A DNA stretch of 64,000 nt from Methylorubrum populi (GTDB lineage: Bacteria; Pseudomonadota; Alphaproteobacteria; Rhizobiales; Beijerinckiaceae), in contig NZ_AP014809.1 of NCBI RefSeq assembly GCF_002355515.1, forward strand, positions 1,512,501 to 1,576,500, given 5' to 3'. Shown here one piece after another: positions 52,119 to 61,308 of this stretch (its first letter is position 1; each line of letters begins with the position of its first letter). The notes below the pieces were generated by a model that did no database searches, was not told where the DNA came from, and saw only the letters and a list, made by a program, of their open reading frames with translations. The translations under genes were made by a program, and so were the position numbers.

Positions 52119-53200
52119 CTAATCCAAGGCCTCGAACAGCAGCGAGAACAGGATGTTGGACGTGGCCGGTGCGCCGCGGCTCGACACGATCTTGAGGCAC
52201 CAGCGGTCCGATCCCTCGAAGACCGCGCCGTTGACGAGGTCGGCCGCCGCGTTGGAGCCGGCCCCGGAAATCGTGCAGGTCAGGGGCGTGTCGGCGAACA
52301 GTTTCTGGAGCGTGAAGGTCCAGCTCTGGCCGTCGCCCGGGGCGCCCTGTGTCACCACGCGCAGATCCCGGAATCGTCCCCGCCGGCCGGCGGCGGCATA
52401 GACTTCGCTCGGGTGGCCGCCGACGAGGGCGTTGGTGAAGTACCGGGTCGCCCCTGCCGCGACGGCGCCCGACCCGCTGTTGCCGGCCAGCACCTGTGCG
52501 GTCAGCACCGGCAGGTCCGCGACCCTGACCCGGCCGGGAAAGGCGACCCGCCCCGTCGCGCGGTCGATCCGCAGGGCCTCGAACCAGTCGCCGCCGTTCG
52601 GAGAGACCTTCACGCGAAGGTCGTCGTCGCCCGTGAGACCGATCTCGGCGCGGGCGGAGAACCCGGTCTGCATAGCAGGGAGAGGACGTTGCCGGCCGCC
52701 TGCTTGTTGAGGGTGTAACGCAGATCCCCGCTGCCGCCCTCGGCGCTCGTCAGCGCGGTCCAGAGCGCCTTGTTGAGCTTGGCCGCGAAGGGGTTGTCCG
52801 CATCCGCCCCCGTGCCGATCCCGAGGCGGGAGAGGTTTTGCAGGGCGGTCAGCGTGGCCCGCAGCGGCATCCAGGCCGAGCCGGTGAAGAGGTAGGGCTC
52901 GGCCTCGTCGGCGACGAAGGCGGTCCAGCCCGCCCGCGGCGTCAGCGACAGCCACGCGCCGTCCTGGAACCGGGCGATGCGGCCGGCCCACCCCGCCCAG
53001 GCGCCGCTCGGATCGCGCGCGGCGATCAGGTAGCGGTCGCCCTCGGCGGGGCTCGCGGGCGGCGCGGTGCGGTCCTTGTCGAGAACGGCGAGCTGAACCA
53101 GCGCGTCGAGCTGCGCCAGCGCCTCGTTGTGGGTGACGTGTTTCTGGGCTTGCCCGCCGGCGATCAGCGGCAGGGCGAGACTCGGGGTCGTGTCGGCCAT
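52119..53200 (-). pseudogene. DUF2793 tail-associated gene with a frameshift
   Basis: The first frame starts at ATG 53200 (GGAG 7 bases upstream) and gives the DUF2793 start: LALPLIAGGQAQKHVTHNEAL, then GAWAGWAGRIARFQDGAWLS. About 175 residues in, the expected continuation moves to the next frame, starting MQTGFSARAEIGLTGDDDL and ending LFSLLFEALD. The break is near 52673 and corresponds to one missing base. With it restored the protein would have about 360 residues. DUF2793 proteins are short tail-fibre or baseplate attachments of phages and GTA-like elements. No slippery heptamer is present, so programmed frameshifting is unlikely. Confidence 0.8.
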
Positions 53201-53250
53201 GGGCCACTCCGGCATGGATGCAGTTCAGGATCGCAGTTCGCGACCGGATG

Positions 53251-56200
53251 TCAGACGGTCCGCAGGCTCACCCGCGCCCGGCGGGCGGGGCCGGAACCGG
53301 CAAGCCGGCCGACCTGCGCCACCGCGACGTCGATCTCGGTACGGGCCGCGCCGAAATCGGCGATCTCGTCGGCGCCCGCGTAGAGCGCGCTCGTCGTGTC
53401 TGCGCTCAGGCTGCGCAGGGTGCGCCCGTCCTCGGCGAGGATGTCGAGGCGGTAGCCCCGGCTGTCCATGTCCAGCGGCAGGTCGGCCGGCTCCCAGGCA
53501 TCGGCGTCGCGCCGGGCCCGCCGGGTCCAGCTGAAGCGGATGCCGTCCGCCTCGCGCCGCCCGCGCAGATGGACCGGGCTCAAGGGGAGGAAGGCGGTCA
53601 GGTCCGCCGCCGCCGCGAAGCCGACGAAGGCGGAGTCGGCCGGATCGCGCCCCGCCGGGCCGACCCGGTAGAGGAAGCGGCGACCGGCCTCATCGAGCCG
53701 GTCGATCAGCGGCCGGACGGCGCCGTCGTCGAGGCGCACGATCAGGCTGCCCGCGCCCGCTGCCCGGCCCGCGGCCGCCTCGCTGCCGGCCAGCCCCCGC
53801 AGCAGGCCCGAGAGCCGCCACGTGCCGGTTCCGATCAGCTCGGCTCTCGCCGCGGACAGGATCTCGACCGCCCCGTCCTCGCCGATCACGGCGAACAGGT
53901 TGCCGCCCGCCAGCGCCGCGGCCTCGCCGATCGCGCTCAAGCCGTCCGCGTGGCGCAGGGCGACGTCGAGACGAGTATTGCGGTCGAAGCGCCAGAGCGG
54001 CCCCGGCGGCAGCGGGTTCAGCGTGCGGCCGAGGCAGCCCGGATGGTCGAGGGTGCGGTGGAGCCCGAATGGCGCCCCCTCGCCGGCCGAACGCCAGACC
54101 GCGACCGCCCCGGGCCAGGGATCGGCGGAGACCGCGAGGTAGGAGAGCGGCACCGGCTCACCCCGCTCCACCGGCAGAACCAGCGGGACCGCGAAGACCG
54201 GCCCCGGCAGGGAGGGCGGCGTCCGGCCGGCTCGCGGGGCCGGTGCGCCGGGCGCGGGATCGGGCCGGGAAAGCGGTACGGCGCGGGCTTCGACCCGGCG
54301 TCCCGCCGGACCGTCGTCGATGCGGACGATCCGGTGGAGCGCCCCGCGGGTCTCGCCGGGCAGGGCCACGAGGTCGCCGGGCTCCAGGTCGATCCGGCGC
54401 GGGCTCACCCCGAAGGCCGCCGTGTCGCGGGCGGCGAGCGCCGCGTCGAAGACGGCTTCCGCCAGCCTCTGTGCGGCCTCGCGCCGGGTGACGACCGCCG
54501 CCTCGACGCGCACCTCCGGCCGCCGCGCCCCGGCCGGGCGTTCGGCGGCGACGGCGGCGCGGCGGTAATCCGGGCTCTCACTGTCGGAGAAGCCGATCGC
54601 GACGGAGCGGGGCAGCTCGCTCTCCTGCGCCCGAACCCGGCGCAGGGGCGCCGCCGCGCCCTCGCCGGAGACGAGGGCGCCCGCGTCCAGCGGAGCGGGC
54701 CTGCGCATCCGCCCGTCGCGGATGCGCAGGGTTCCGGCGGAGACCGAGACGTCGAGGCCGAACAGCCGGGCGAGCGGCTCCAGCGCCTCGCGGGCGGAGA
54801 GCGGCCGATCGAGCACGGCGCCGTCGAGGAAGCCGGCGGCCTCGATCTCCGCCGGCGCGTCGATGCCGAGATCCGCAAGGATCGCCGCGATCAGCCGGTC
54901 GAGTTCGAGGCCCTCGATCCGTCCGGTGATCCAGTGGCCCAACGCCCAGTTGGCGGCGTCCGACCACACGGTGGTGAAGTCGGGGAAGGCCGGGAAGGGC
55001 CGTGCGTCCCAGGCCCAGACATAGATGTTCTCGGCCGGGATCATCCGTCCGCCGTAGAGCGGCGAGATCGGATTATGAGCCGGCTCAAAACCTGCGGCAT
55101 CACTATCGAAACGCGAGAGGATCACGTCGAGGCCGCGGGCCTGGATCAGGTCGTCGCGGGTGCCGCGGGAGAAGGGCGGACGCGCGTTCTCCGACGATTT
55201 CGGATCGGGGAAGACGTTGGGTCCGTTTGTGCCGCGATCGACCGCCGGAATGCCGATCTCGGTGAGCCAGATCGGCTTGCCCTTCGGCACCCAGGCGGTC
55301 GGCCCGGTCTCGACGCCGCCCTGCCGCTCGACATGCGGATTCGACCACCACGCGACGAGATCCTTGGCCCGGTAGATCCACGGCTTGTCGTAGGCGCCGT
55401 CGGTGATCGGCGTGCGGCGTTGCGCGGCCCGATCTTCGGGGCTGGCATAGTACCAGTCGAAAGCCTCGCCCGCGCCGAGGCGATGCTTGAGATAGGCGTG
55501 ATCGTAGAGGCTCGCGGCCTCCGCGGCGTCGCGGTGATCGAGACCGTCGCGCCAATCCGAGATCGGCGGATAGTAGTCGATGCCGATTGCGGCGATGGCC
55601 GGGTCGGCGAAGAGCGGATCGAGGGGGAAGCGCACGGAGGCGCCGCCCTCACGGACATGGGCGCCGTACTCGGTCCAGTCGGCGGCGTAGACGAGGCTCA
55701 CGCCGCTGCCGAGGCGCGCGTGGACCTCCGCGGCGAGTCGCCGGAGCTGTTCGACCGCCGGATAGCGCCCGTCCGGGCCGCGCACCCGGGTGAGGCCGAC
55801 GAACTCGCTGCCGAGAATGAAGCCGGCGAGCGGGGCTCCCGCCGCCGCCCAGCCGGCGGCGAGGGCGGCATAGTGCAGGATCATCGCCCGGTAGCCCCGC
55901 GGGCCCTCGAAGAAGGCCGCGACCTGATCGGCGGCGGCGCCCGTGCCGTCCGGGCTGCCGGGCCGGTCGGGAGCGGGATCGCAGGTGATGCGCCCGCGCC
56001 AGGGATAGGCGGGCTGCGAGGCTGGCTGAGAGGCGGTCTGCGTCTCACCGGTCCGGTACGGATCCGGCAGGACGTTATCGGCCGGCACATCCATCATCAC
56101 GAACGGGTAGAGCACCACCGCGAGGCCGCGGCGGTTCAGGTCCGCCACCAGGCGCCCGAGCCCGGCATCGGACGGCGTGCCGCCATAGGCGGCCGTGCCG

Positions 56201-57183
56201 CCGGCGCGGGAGACGATCCGCGCCGCGGCGCGGTTCAGCCCGGCGACGGCCCAGGGCTCGCCGGTCGTGGCCTTCGCTGTCGCGTCGACCCGTGGCGTCA
56301 CGGTGCATTGCCCGGCCCGCAGGTCGTCGCCGAACCAGCTCGTCACGACCGAGACCCGCTTGAGTCGCGGGCACAGCGCCTGGAGCGCGTCGAGGGAGGC
56401 GACGACATCGCTCGCGCCCTGGAACTGAAAACGATTAGCCGGCTTGGTAGAGCCGAATCCGGCATCCTCCCGCACCGCGATCGGGTCGAGGCCGAACTCG
56501 GTGGAGCCGGGGATCAGGCAGACCGCACGGATCCGGTTCGCCAGCCCCGCGACCGGTCGGATCACCTCGAAGGCGAATTGCGGGATGCGGTTGCCGTAGT
56601 CGGCGAGCGGTAGCCGCTCGAACACGATGTAGGCGAGGCCGCGATAGGCCGGCGCGTTGTCCGCGCCTTCCTTCGCGACGATCAGCGGATCGGGCGCCTG
56701 CATCGCCGCTCCGGCATGGATGCGCAGGTTGAGCGTCGTCAGGTCGAGTTCGCGGCCATCCGCCCAGATCCGGCGCACCAGGGCGATCTCGCCCGCGCAG
56801 AGCCCGACGGCGAGATCGATGAAGTAGCTGTAGGCGGTGCGTACCGTCTTCTGCCCGGCGGATCCTCCCTTCGAGCCGGAGGAGGAGCGCTCCACCGCGG
56901 TGTTGGCGACTTCGAGCGGCCGCGTCGCCCAAATCAAGGTGCCGCCGATGCGGGCGCGTCCGTAGACCCGCGGCACCGGTGCGCCCTCAGTCGAGGCGAG
57001 GCCCCCGAGTTCGTTCAGCCGCGGTCCCTCGACGAAGCGCGGATGCGTGCCGGTACCGAACAGGGCATTATCGAGCGCAGCGCCCCCGGCCGCACCGGCC
57101 ACGCGCCCGATCATCCCGCCGATAGGGCCGCCGAGTGCGGTGCCGACCGCTTCGCCGGCGGTTTGCAGGACGAGCGTCGTCAT
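53251..57183 (-). CDS. GTA baseplate/host-specificity protein with TIM-barrel domain (gp15-like)
   Basis: A 1310-residue protein matching the large multidomain tail-tip protein of gene transfer agents. The N-terminal hydrophobic glycine-rich segment (GTALGGPIGGMIGRVAGAAGG) is typical. A glycoside-hydrolase-like TIM-barrel lies about 420-730 (GFILGSEFVGLTRVRGPDG; IAAIGIDYYPPISDWRDG; WWSNPHVERQGGVETG; IWLTEIGIPAVDRGTNGPN). A phage-tail domain lies about 780-950. Further beta domains run to the end. It forms the central tip that contacts the recipient cell. The glycosidase-like fold may act on surface glycans; I did not verify catalytic acids. It follows the NlpC gene by 27 bases. Confidence 0.93.
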   Translation of the reverse strand: MTTLVLQTAGEAVGTALGGPIGGMIGRVAGAAGGAALDNALFGTGTHPRFVEGPRLNELGGLASTEGAPVPRVYGRARIGGTLIWATRPLEVANTAVERSSSGSKGGSAGQKTVRTAYSYFIDLAVGLCAGEIALVRRIWADGRELDLTTLNLRIHAGAAMQAPDPLIVAKEGADNAPAYRGLAYIVFERLPLADYGNRIPQFAFEVIRPVAGLANRIRAVCLIPGSTEFGLDPIAVREDAGFGSTKPANRFQFQGASDVVASLDALQALCPRLKRVSVVTSWFGDDLRAGQCTVTPRVDATAKATTGEPWAVAGLNRAAARIVSRAGGTAAYGGTPSDAGLGRLVADLNRRGLAVVLYPFVMMDVPADNVLPDPYRTGETQTASQPASQPAYPWRGRITCDPAPDRPGSPDGTGAAADQVAAFFEGPRGYRAMILHYAALAAGWAAAGAPLAGFILGSEFVGLTRVRGPDGRYPAVEQLRRLAAEVHARLGSGVSLVYAADWTEYGAHVREGGASVRFPLDPLFADPAIAAIGIDYYPPISDWRDGLDHRDAAEAASLYDHAYLKHRLGAGEAFDWYYASPEDRAAQRRTPITDGAYDKPWIYRAKDLVAWWSNPHVERQGGVETGPTAWVPKGKPIWLTEIGIPAVDRGTNGPNVFPDPKSSENARPPFSRGTRDDLIQARGLDVILSRFDSDAAGFEPAHNPISPLYGGRMIPAENIYVWAWDARPFPAFPDFTTVWSDAANWALGHWITGRIEGLELDRLIAAILADLGIDAPAEIEAAGFLDGAVLDRPLSAREALEPLARLFGLDVSVSAGTLRIRDGRMRRPAPLDAGALVSGEGAAAPLRRVRAQESELPRSVAIGFSDSESPDYRRAAVAAERPAGARRPEVRVEAAVVTRREAAQRLAEAVFDAALAARDTAAFGVSPRRIDLEPGDLVALPGETRGALHRIVRIDDGPAGRRVEARAVPLSRPDPAPGAPAPRAGRTPPSLPGPVFAVPLVLPVERGEPVPLSYLAVSADPWPGAVAVWRSAGEGAPFGLHRTLDHPGCLGRTLNPLPPGPLWRFDRNTRLDVALRHADGLSAIGEAAALAGGNLFAVIGEDGAVEILSAARAELIGTGTWRLSGLLRGLAGSEAAAGRAAGAGSLIVRLDDGAVRPLIDRLDEAGRRFLYRVGPAGRDPADSAFVGFAAAADLTAFLPLSPVHLRGRREADGIRFSWTRRARRDADAWEPADLPLDMDSRGYRLDILAEDGRTLRSLSADTTSALYAGADEIADFGAARTEIDVAVAQVGRLAGSGPARRARVSLRTV

Positions 57184-57210
57184 GGGTCGGCCTCCGGCGA
57201 GCGCGAGGGA

Positions 57211-57675
57211 TCAGGGCGGATCGGGAAAGCGGAAGGCGTGGGCGAGGTGGCGGCGCCACCATCCTGTCAGTGCGACCTCGGTCACCGCCGCACCGTCATG
57301 AGCGTGGATCATCGCCGCCGGCCCGGTGACGATGGCGCAGTGTTTTGCCGGCAAATGTGTGCGGAACGCGAAGAGCAGAACCTCACCGGCGTGAAGTCGA
57401 TAGGCCGTCGGCGGTCCGGCGATCGGCACCAGATGCCGGCGCGCGGCGGCCAGGAGCGGGTCGCTGCCATCGAGCGCGGACTCGGCCCAGGAGGCGGCGT
57501 AGGGCGGTGCCTCTTCCGGCTCGGGGCCGAGCACCGCGCGCCAGACCCCGCGCAGCAGGCCGAGGCAGTCGCAGCCGACGCCTTTCAGGGAGGCTTGGTG
57601 TCGGTAGGGCGTGCCGACCCAGGCACGGGCCTCCGCGACGATTCGGCCGGCCAGCGGCGATGCCCCCTCATCCAT
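57211..57675 (-). CDS. NlpC/P60-type peptidase of the GTA tail (gp14-like)
   Basis: A 154-residue cysteine peptidase. The catalytic Cys is in GVGCDCLGLLRGVW (about residue 34, second Cys of the D-C pair) and the His in LPAKHCAIVTG or MIHAHDGA (about 110-125). In GTAs it cuts recipient peptidoglycan from the tail tip, letting DNA pass. ATG 57675 is preferred for its GAGG site; ATG 57690 is possible. It lies between the DUF2163 gene and the large tip gene, the canonical GTA order. Confidence 0.9.
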   Translation of the reverse strand: MDEGASPLAGRIVAEARAWVGTPYRHQASLKGVGCDCLGLLRGVWRAVLGPEPEEAPPYAASWAESALDGSDPLLAAARRHLVPIAGPPTAYRLHAGEVLLFAFRTHLPAKHCAIVTGPAAMIHAHDGAAVTEVALTGWWRRHLAHAFRFPDPP

Positions 57676-57697
57676 GGTGACCTCATCCATGATGGGC

Positions 57698-58591
57698 TCA
57701 CCGGAACAGGCTCGAGCCGTCGAGGCGGGCCCCGGCCTCGGGGCCCGCGCGCAGCACAAAATCATTGCCCGGCATGTGCGGAAATCCCTGGAAGTTGAGG
57801 GTGTTGGCGAACTTGTCGCGGCACGCGGCGAGGCTTTTGTCGCAGCCGGCGACGAGGGTGAAGACATCGCCGGGCACGGGCCGACGCGGCGGCGGGTCCC
57901 ACAGGTCGAGGCCCACCGTTTCGCCGTCGCGGTCATGGCCGCGCAGGTCGGCGGCGTGTCCGGCATTGGCGCCCGCATCCCAGGTCAGGCGTCCGCCGGT
58001 GAACCAGCCCGCGGCGAAGCTTCCCGCCAGCGCGACGGTGAGCTGGCCGGGTTCGGACACGGCCCGCACCGTGCCGACCGTGCGGAAGCGCGGGTCGGTC
58101 GAATCGACGCGGCACCGGGCATCGCCGAGTTCCGCATCGCAGGCCGTGCGGAAACTGCGACCGACGGTGACGTCCAGGCGGTGCATCAGCCCGCGCAGTT
58201 CGGCGACGAAGGCGGCGCCCTCCCGGCGGATCTCGCCCAGGGTCGCCACGTCGAGGAGCAGGCGCGCCTCGGGCTCGGCCCAATCGACCAGCCAAGTCTC
58301 GACCCCGGCCCCGTCATAGAGTCCCGCTGCGACCTCCGCCTCGGTGATTCCGGCCGAGGTCAGCGCCCCGGCCACCTCGCCGCCGCCGACGGCAAAGCCG
58401 AGTTCCGCGCTCGCTTCGGCCGCCTCAAGCCCGCTGCGGGCGGCGTAGGTCACGCCACCGAGAACGAGATCGCGATCGTGGTCGGTGAAGCCGAGAACGA
58501 GGCCGTCGCGGCGATGCAGGGCCCAGCAGCGGCAGAGCGTCGTGGCGCCGCCCTCCAGGCGGGCGGCAAGACGGGGTGGGACGGCGCGCAT
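57698..58591 (-). CDS. GTA baseplate hub protein, DUF2163/BR0599 type (gp13-like)
   Basis: A 297-residue protein. Family marks are LCRCWALHRRDGLVLGFTDHDRDL near the start, ACDAELGDARCRVD in the middle, and a Cys-rich end (GCDKSLAACRDKFANTLNFQGFPHMPG). These Cys-containing regions bind an iron-sulfur cluster or structural metal in hub proteins of the BR0599 family; that is family knowledge. Normal length, intact. Confidence 0.92.
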   Translation of the reverse strand: MRAVPPRLAARLEGGATTLCRCWALHRRDGLVLGFTDHDRDLVLGGVTYAARSGLEAAEASAELGFAVGGGEVAGALTSAGITEAEVAAGLYDGAGVETWLVDWAEPEARLLLDVATLGEIRREGAAFVAELRGLMHRLDVTVGRSFRTACDAELGDARCRVDSTDPRFRTVGTVRAVSEPGQLTVALAGSFAAGWFTGGRLTWDAGANAGHAADLRGHDRDGETVGLDLWDPPPRRPVPGDVFTLVAGCDKSLAACRDKFANTLNFQGFPHMPGNDFVLRAGPEAGARLDGSSLFR

Positions 58592-58613
58592 CGGCTTCCC
58601 CCTTCAGGGCTCG

Positions 58614-59255
58614 TCAGGGCACGATCTCGATCAGCGGGATCCGCGGCACCTCGCCGGCGGTGAAGGCAGCGAGATCGATGGTGAGTTCGTCGGTGTCGAA
58701 GCGGACCGGTACGTCGAACTCGTAGCCAGCGGTGACGGCAGCGTCCGGCGGCGGCACCGCATCGGCGGCGAAGCTGACTTGCCCCGTCGCCGGATCGCAA
58801 GTGACCTTCCGCGGCGGCACCTCGATCCCGTTCACCGCCACGCGCACGCTGCCGGCCACCGGCTTGGCGATGATCCGGCGGTAGGCCTCCGGTCCGCTTC
58901 CGTAGGTCTTGATGAGGGTGAAGTCGCGGGTCGCGCCGTCACCGGTGCCGATGCGCTGGTCGATCGGCGCGACTGGACGCGAGGGCGGGCCGGAGCGGTG
59001 ATCGACGCGGTCGCGGTATCGGAAGCCGTAGAGCCGGCCGCGCCGCTCCTCGAAGAAGCCCAGCACCGCGTGCAGCGCGTCGAGGGTGCGGATGCCGAGT
59101 CCGGCATCGTAACGACGGCGCGAATCCGCCCAGCGGCTGTTGCGGTGCTCCCGCCCCGAGGCGAGCGTGACGATCTCCGTGCGCCGCACCGGGCCACCGC
59201 TGCCGCGCAGGGCGACGTCGAGGGGGAAGCGCACCTCGTGGAAGTCGGATGTCAT
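58614..59255 (-). CDS. GTA distal tail protein, DUF2460 (gp12-like)
   Basis: A 213-residue protein. DUF2460 marks are FHEVRFPLDVALRGSGGPVRRTEIV, RRRYDAGLGIRTLDALHAVLGFFEERRGRLYGFRYRD, and a C-terminal RIPLIEIVP. It forms the ring between tail tube and baseplate. AGGGGAAG lies just before the start. Intact, normal length. Confidence 0.93.
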   Translation of the reverse strand: MTSDFHEVRFPLDVALRGSGGPVRRTEIVTLASGREHRNSRWADSRRRYDAGLGIRTLDALHAVLGFFEERRGRLYGFRYRDRVDHRSGPPSRPVAPIDQRIGTGDGATRDFTLIKTYGSGPEAYRRIIAKPVAGSVRVAVNGIEVPPRKVTCDPATGQVSFAADAVPPPDAAVTAGYEFDVPVRFDTDELTIDLAAFTAGEVPRIPLIEIVP

Positions 59256-59266
59256 GGCGCTTCCCC

Positions 59267-59896
59267 TCACAGAGCGCGCCGGCCGCGGGCGACCGCACGG
59301 GCCAGGCGGGCCGCGACCTGGGCCTCGGAGCGGCGAAAGCCTTCGACGTCCGGGGTAGCGATGTTGATGGTGACCGCGACCGGCCGTTCCGTTCCTCCGG
59401 CGGCGACGCCGAGGCGGCCGTCGCTGCCGCGTCTGAGCGGCAGGATCGCCTCGGGGCCGGCCTCGCCCATCAGGCCGGTGCCGCCTGGAGGGCCCGCGAG
59501 GGGAAAGTAGGTCGGCGCCGCGACGACGCCGCCGGCCGCGAAGGGCCGCACCCGCCCTTCGGCGAAGGCACTGCCGAGGCGAAACGGTACGATCCGCCCG
59601 TCCGAGACGAGGCCGCCCTTGGCCAGTGCCGTGGTGCCGCCGGCCTCGGAGGCCGCGCTGAGCAGGCTGTTGACGAGGCTCTTCACCCCCGCCTTCACGG
59701 GAGCGAGTGCCGCCTTGACCGCGACGTTGGAGAGCTTGCTCGCCAGCGAGGCCAGCACGCCGTCGAGCTGGCGCCCGGCATTGAGGTTGCGGTCGAAGGC
59801 CGAGGACAGGCTCTGGCCGAAGCGCTGGGCCAGCCGGTCGAGGGTTTCGAGCTGCCTGGCCCGCTCGGCCGTGCTGCGGTCGCTGTCGGTCATCAT
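59267..59896 (-). CDS. GTA tape-measure-like tail protein (gp11-like)
   Basis: A 209-residue protein. The helical first half (LETLDRLAQRFGQSLSSAFDRNL; VKAALAPVKAGVKSLVNSLL) is the tape-measure part. The second half has the GTA motif ALAKGGLVSDGRIVPFRLGSAFAEGRVRPFAAGGVV and GLMGEAGPEAILPLRR. GTA tails are short, so this is far smaller than tape measures of siphophages. It overlaps the upstream small gene by 4 bases (ATGA). Confidence 0.9.
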   Translation of the reverse strand: MMTDSDRSTAERARQLETLDRLAQRFGQSLSSAFDRNLNAGRQLDGVLASLASKLSNVAVKAALAPVKAGVKSLVNSLLSAASEAGGTTALAKGGLVSDGRIVPFRLGSAFAEGRVRPFAAGGVVAAPTYFPLAGPPGGTGLMGEAGPEAILPLRRGSDGRLGVAAGGTERPVAVTINIATPDVEGFRRSEAQVAARLARAVARGRRAL

Positions 59897-60123
59897 GGAG
59901 CCCCCGGATCGGGATGGGCGGCGAGCAGGCGGTCGAGATCGGCTCGGCTCGGCGCATCGGGCGCCGGCCGGACCAGGCCGGTCGCGGTGGCGAGTTCGCG
60001 GGGCGTGGCGGCCCAGAGGTCGCGCGGGCGCCAGCGCAGGGTCGCAAGACCGAGCGCCAGCACCGCGTCCCACGGGAAGCCGGGAACGGGCGTTCCCGGC
60101 GCGTCGCTCCCCGCAGGTCTCAA
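59893..60123 (-). CDS. GTA tail assembly chaperone, rcc01693-type
   Basis: A 76-residue protein with the form of the small chaperone encoded between gp10 and gp11 in GTAs: FPWDAVLALGLATLRWRPRDLWAATPREL, then a helix with DLDRLLAAHPD. The start is TTG at 60123, overlapping the upstream stop (TTGA), so it is probably translated by coupling. It overlaps gp11 at its end (ATGA). Confidence 0.82.
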   Translation of the reverse strand: MRPAGSDAPGTPVPGFPWDAVLALGLATLRWRPRDLWAATPRELATATGLVRPAPDAPSRADLDRLLAAHPDPGAP

Positions 60124-60446
60124 GGGTCCGCGGGCGGGGCCTCGCCGAAGGCCGCGACCAGCGCCTCGCCGAGCGCCGCGGTGATCGCGGCGAGGCCGCC
60201 ATCGAGGGGCAGGCGAGCGACCGCCTCGTCGTCGAGGGCGTGGCCGCCGCCGCGGAGCGCCGCGCCGAGCAGCGCGATCACGTCGCGGGCGGCGAGCCGC
60301 CCGCCGGCGAAGCGCTCGGCAAGACCGGCGAGATCGCTCGCGCCGAGCGCATCCTCCAGTTCGGCCAGCGCTCCGAGGGTGAGGCAGAGCGTGTAGCGCC
60401 CCTGCCCCAGAGTGAGCGGCACCTCGCCGCGTCGGCGGTTGGCCAT
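60120..60446 (-). CDS. GTA gp10-like tail protein
   Basis: A 108-residue protein with the GTA gp10 family start ANRRRGEVPLTLGQGRYTLCLTLGALAELE and the following helices (LAARDVIALLGAALRGGG). It is thought to act in tail tube assembly. ATG 60446 is used; GTG 60452 overlapping the previous stop (GTGA) is an equally likely coupled start. Confidence 0.85.
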   Translation of the reverse strand: MANRRRGEVPLTLGQGRYTLCLTLGALAELEDALGASDLAGLAERFAGGRLAARDVIALLGAALRGGGHALDDEAVARLPLDGGLAAITAALGEALVAAFGEAPPADP

Positions 60447-60448
60447 GG

Positions 60449-60859
60449 TCACGCCGCCGCGAAGCTCAAGGCGCCGGCGGAATCGAGGGCGATGTCGAAG
60501 GTCACCTCGCCCGCATGCTCGCCGCGGTACTCGAGGCTGGTGATCTGGAACAATCCCTCGATCGTGCCGAAATCCGGCACCACGATCTGGAACAGGCCGA
60601 TTGCGCCCTCGAAGAACATCTGGCGCAGGCGCGCGTCGGAGGTTTCGTCGCGGAACACGCCCGATCCGGCGACCGCGGCGCGGCGCACCCCGGCGCCGGC
60701 CAGCAGCTCGCGCCAGCGCCCCGCGGAATCGGCGTTGGTGACGTCTACCGTCTCGGCATTGAAGGCGAGTTGCCGGGCACGCAGGCCCGCCACCGCGACG
60801 AAGCCGCCGGCCCCGCCGCTCACTCGGACCAGCAGGTCGCTGCCCTTCTGTGCACTCAT
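60449..60859 (-). CDS. GTA major tail tube protein, TP901-1 type (gp9-like)
   Basis: A 136-residue beta-rich protein. The family pattern is AQKGSDLLVRV, LAFNAETVDVTNADSAGRWRELLAGAG, and VPDFGTIEGLFQITSLEYRGEHAGEVTFDIALDSAG. It forms the stacked rings of the tail. Intact. Confidence 0.93.
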   Translation of the reverse strand: MSAQKGSDLLVRVSGGAGGFVAVAGLRARQLAFNAETVDVTNADSAGRWRELLAGAGVRRAAVAGSGVFRDETSDARLRQMFFEGAIGLFQIVVPDFGTIEGLFQITSLEYRGEHAGEVTFDIALDSAGALSFAAA

Positions 60860-60888
60860 GCTCGCGGCTCCGGCGTTCTCGGGACGGA

Positions 60889-61308
60889 TTAGGCGGCGAC
60901 TTCGGTCACCGCCTCGAAGGAGAGGGTCGCGCGCGCCTCGCCGGTTCGCTCGTCGCGCAGGTCGGCGAGGCTTCTGAGGCGCAGCAGGACGAGCACGTGG
61001 CCGCTCAAGACGAGGTCGGCCTCGTCGAGGCTGGCGGCGATGTGTTCGGCCACTTCCAGGGCCGAGCGGACCGAGCCCGGCTTGGCGAGGACGATCAGCG
61101 CGAAGGCGTGGCGGTGGCGCCGGGCGCCGTCGACGGAATCGTCGCTCACCTCGCTCGGTCCGAACAGCACGTAGACCGGTGCGGCCCCCCGCGGCGGCTC
61201 GTCGTAGAGCCGCAGCCGGCCGCCCATCAGCGCGGTGAGCCGCGCGTCACCGCCGAGGCGGGCGAGAAGGCCGGCACGCAGGGCCAGCAGCGGACTCGGT
61301 CGCGTCAC
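60889..61308 (-). CDS. GTA tail terminator, DUF3168 (gp8-like)
   Basis: A 139-residue protein of DUF3168: ALRAGLLARLGGDARLTALMGG, then YVLFGPSEVSDDSVDG and a C-terminal VRSALEVAEHIAASL. It caps the tail tube at the head side. Starts with GTG 61308, overlapping the stop of the previous gene (GTGA). Confidence 0.9.
   Translation of the reverse strand: MTRPSPLLALRAGLLARLGGDARLTALMGGRLRLYDEPPRGAAPVYVLFGPSEVSDDSVDGARRHRHAFALIVLAKPGSVRSALEVAEHIAASLDEADLVLSGHVLVLLRLRSLADLRDERTGEARATLSFEAVTEVAA

Noticed and set aside
52660..52690. Programmed ribosomal frameshift in the DUF2793 gene
   Set aside because: No X-XXY-YYZ slippery heptamer is present at the junction; a deletion or sequence error is simpler.
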